Positions 62,010 through 64,000 of a stretch of DNA of 64,000 bases are shown here, one piece after another. Within the stretch, counting starts at the first letter, position 1. Every line of letters starts with the position of its first letter. Source of the stretch: Dehalococcoides mccartyi (GTDB lineage: Bacteria > Chloroflexota > Dehalococcoidia > UBA2979); NCBI GenBank assembly GCA_945865925.1, contig CAMBFG010000001.1, positions 1 to 64,000 on the forward strand, written 5' to 3'. A program made the translations under genes and the position numbers. The notes beneath the pieces were generated by a model. That model was given only the letters and a program-made list of their open reading frames with translations, was not told the DNA's origin and searched no databases.

Positions 62010-62423
62010 CTAGACCACGCGCCAGAACGGGATGGACACGGTCTCGGAGGCTTCTTCAAACTCGATCTTCACGGCCGCGCCGATCTTGATCGACTCGGGC
62101 TTCGTGGCGTCCACGCCACGGAGGACGGTGAACATGCGGTCACCTTCCTTGAGGTCGATGTATGCGGTGACGAACGGGACGTCGTCCGCCCAGCCGCCGA
62201 AGGCGCGGTGCTGTACCGCGAAGGTGTGGATCCAGCCTTCGCCGGAGGCCTCGAACCACTCGATCTGCCGCGAGTAGCAGTGGGGGCAGATCATCCGAGG
62301 GTAGAAGTGGGCCTGGTTGCAGTTGGTGCAGCGCGGAAGCATGAGCTTGCCCGCCTTCGCACCGTCCCAGAAGGGCTGCGTCGTATACGGATCGGGATCC
62401 GGGATCGGCTTGTTGTACGCCAA
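62010..62423 (-). CDS. DUF35 zinc-ribbon/OB-fold acyl-CoA-associated protein, copy A
   Basis: 137 aa. Four-Cys ribbon CTNCNQAHFYPRMICPHC and an OB-fold with GWIHTFAVQHRAFGG and PFVTAYIDLKEGDRMFTVLR. DUF35 proteins bind acyl-CoA and partner thiolase-type enzymes, as in ChsH2-Ltp2. Precedes thiolase copy A with 22 nt between. Confidence 0.92.
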   Translation of the reverse strand: MAYNKPIPDPDPYTTQPFWDGAKAGKLMLPRCTNCNQAHFYPRMICPHCYSRQIEWFEASGEGWIHTFAVQHRAFGGWADDVPFVTAYIDLKEGDRMFTVLRGVDATKPESIKIGAAVKIEFEEASETVSIPFWRVV

Positions 62424-62683
62424 TGTCCGCTCCTCTTTCTGTCGCTCGGGAGGCAGGACGCCTCCACCACTCGATGGACAGTCACGTGGACCGGGCCGGC
62501 GTAGCGCATCCGATGCCTGCCGCGCCGCGCACCAGGGTGCTCGGCTGACCTCAGATCGAGGGCGGTGGGTGCCGGGTTCGCGCGTTCGTCGCGACCGCGG
62601 CGCACTCTACCGAGGTGCTGGCGAGGTGGTCAAACATCGTCGCGAATGTCGGCGTACGCCCGCGGAATCTGCTCGGGCAACGA

Positions 62684-62709
62684 CGAGGGCGGCCCCATGG
62701 CCGCCCTCG
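62684..62709. terminator. hairpin terminator after thiolase copy B
   Basis: CGAGGGCGGCC-CCAT-GGCCGCCCTCG, 11 bp, 21 nt past the minus-strand stop at 62731. Confidence 0.7.
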
Positions 62710-62730
62710 CTGCTTGTCCGCGAGACGACC

Positions 62731-63948
62731 TTAGTCGTCGGCGACCAGCACCAGAGTGCCGGTCACGGAGAGCGAACCGCCCGTGCCGTTGACGATCGCC
62801 GTCTTGGCGTTCGTCTGCTTGCCCGGAAGGCCGTGGACACCGTCCTCGGCCGTGCCGGACAACTGCCGGTACGCCTCGACGAGCAGCATCATGCCGTACA
62901 TGCCGGAGTGGCTGAAGGACAGGCCACCACCGTTGGTGTTGACCGGGATGCCGGAGCCGCCCGGGCCAGCCTTGCCGCCCTCCCACAGCGAGGGACCCTC
63001 GCCGCGCTTCGCCAGGCCCAACATCTCCGCCGTGATGGCGGCAGTGATGGTGAACGAGTCGTAGATCATCGCCATTTCCATCTCGCGGGGACCCATGCCG
63101 GCCATCTTGTAGGCGGCCAGCGAGGACTCCGGAGCGGAGGTGCGGGTGAAGTCATCCATTTCCATCATGTTCTGATGGCTCATGCTCTCGGCCGCGCCGG
63201 CGATCCACACCGGCTTGGTCTTGAAGGAGCGGGCCCGCTCCGCGGAGGCGACGATGACGGCGCCACCGTGGTCGGTCACCAGACAGCAGTCGAGCAGGTG
63301 CAGCGGCCACGAGATCAGACGCGAGTTCTCGACGTCGTCAATCGTGATCTTGCCGCCGTACGGGTTCGTCTCTTTCGAGTGCATGACGGCGCGCGGGTTG
63401 AGCGTCGCCCAGTCGCGGGTCGTGACCGCGATCTGCGCGAAGTCCTTGTGCGACGTCCCGTAGTTGTGCATGTGCCGCGTCATCGCGTGCGAGTAGTTCG
63501 AGGGCGCGCCGGCTGCACCGTACGGGTCCGCGAACATGGAAGCCGGCTGCCACGGGTCGCTGCCGCCAGCGCCACGGTTACGGCCGCGGCCACGGTTCTT
63601 GCGGCCACCGGAGTAGCCCGACTCGCCGTGCGAGACGACAGCGATGTCGATGATGCCCGCGTTGATCGCGGCCATCGCGTGGTGGACGTGCATCTGGAAC
63701 GAGCAGCCGCCGACACCCGTGGTGTCGATGTACTTCGGGTGGAGCCCGAGGTACTCAGCGATGTTCGTGGAGTAGCCGACCGAGAAGATGCCTTCGATCT
63801 CAGACGGGCTGATGCCGACCTGAGCACAGACGTTGGAGATCGCCTGGATGTGGAGGATCTGGTCGGTCGTGCCCTCTTCGATGTAGCCGATCTGGTCAGA
63901 TTCGGCCGCACCGACGATGGCAGCGGACATGGAGGGGTTGCTGGGCAT
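62731..63948 (-). CDS. thiolase-like/lipid-transfer (Ltp2-type) protein, copy B
   Basis: 405 aa, same length as copy A and nearly identical in the first 128 and last ~200 residues, with Cys82, the Arg/Gly-rich insert and the SHSGMYG motif. The differences cluster at ~129-210: ASMFADPYGAAGAPSNYSHAM and THKD-like changes against copy A. With its DUF35 gene it is a direct repeat of the 60770-62423 unit, shifted by about 1,960 nt. It may have a different substrate or serve as a second chain. Confidence 0.87.
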   Translation of the reverse strand: MPSNPSMSAAIVGAAESDQIGYIEEGTTDQILHIQAISNVCAQVGISPSEIEGIFSVGYSTNIAEYLGLHPKYIDTTGVGGCSFQMHVHHAMAAINAGIIDIAVVSHGESGYSGGRKNRGRGRNRGAGGSDPWQPASMFADPYGAAGAPSNYSHAMTRHMHNYGTSHKDFAQIAVTTRDWATLNPRAVMHSKETNPYGGKITIDDVENSRLISWPLHLLDCCLVTDHGGAVIVASAERARSFKTKPVWIAGAAESMSHQNMMEMDDFTRTSAPESSLAAYKMAGMGPREMEMAMIYDSFTITAAITAEMLGLAKRGEGPSLWEGGKAGPGGSGIPVNTNGGGLSFSHSGMYGMMLLVEAYRQLSGTAEDGVHGLPGKQTNAKTAIVNGTGGSLSVTGTLVLVADD

Positions 63949-63967
63949 TGTTGTTGCTCTCCTTGCC

Positions 63968-64000
63968 CTAGACCACGCGCCAGAACGGGATGGACACCGT
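63968..64000 (-). CDS. DUF35 protein, copy B (partial, C-terminal end)
   Basis: The last 10 codons (TVSIPFWRVV) and the stop match the end of copy A at 62010 exactly in sequence; the rest lies beyond the window edge. Confirms that the DUF35-thiolase unit is duplicated. Confidence 0.8.
   Translation of the reverse strand, partial: TVSIPFWRVV

Overview
The window is a high-GC bacterial chromosome segment with dense gene packing, many 1-4 nt start/stop overlaps, and a mix of actinobacterial-looking catabolic genes and Gram-positive-type housekeeping genes (cdaA-ybbR, der, plsY, mutS2, comEA-comEC, selA). My best guess is an uncultured Chloroflexota, Dehalococcoidia-like. That is inferred from gene content and a Chloroflexota-style secreted IPT/TIG protein; no rRNA is present to prove it. 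Many genes have a TANNNT hexamer ending 6-9 nt before the start codon and no Shine-Dalgarno, which points to widespread leaderless transcription.

Positions 1-7431 are an accessory island: the tail of a methyltransferase, a 47-aa basic protein, a secreted HNH/excalibur lipoprotein nuclease and a type I restriction-modification operon (hsdM, a half-size and N-terminally frameshifted hsdS, hsdR). The island ends at a 3' fragment of tRNA-Gly (7384-7431), the expected scar of a tRNA-integrating element whose other end lies left of the window.

Positions 7500-34400 are mixed: a membrane protein and a large sensor kinase, a MaoC-type dehydratase pair, a secreted six-repeat IPT protein, a YdiJ-like FAD/Fe-S oxidoreductase, an apparent deletion fusing a YCII gene to the C-terminal half of an ECF sigma factor, a small-ORF/tetR/mmpL efflux operon with palindromic operators, a UbiB-like kinase, three tandem cytochromes P450 facing an MFS exporter, two HIT/Nudix-type housekeeping genes, a ChpT/Spo0B-like phosphotransferase with a lone receiver, a tRNA with anticodon CAU, a degenerate GGDEF membrane protein and a zinc-ribbon protein.

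Positions 34400-56500 are the housekeeping core: nitroreductase, mutS2-selA, a class V aminotransferase with serA (serine biosynthesis), DUF1015, a second HIT protein, a cupin, RNase PH, comEC/comEA (DNA uptake), argF, the overlapped operon cdaA-ybbR-der-plsY-gpsA (c-di-AMP, ribosome assembly, phospholipid synthesis) and a HEAT-Nudix-GNAT operon closed by a strong terminator.

Positions 56500-64000 are a minus-strand acyl-CoA catabolic cluster: two paralogous SDRs, a MaoC/FAS1-like dehydratase pair, a PHP hydrolase and two tandem copies of a DUF35 protein plus thiolase-like protein. MaoC pair + DUF35 + lipid-transfer thiolase is the gene set of the ChsH1-ChsH2-Ltp2 side-chain hydratase/retro-aldolase system. 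With the P450s, this suggests degradation of steroid-like or other branched side chains, but the substrate is inferred only.
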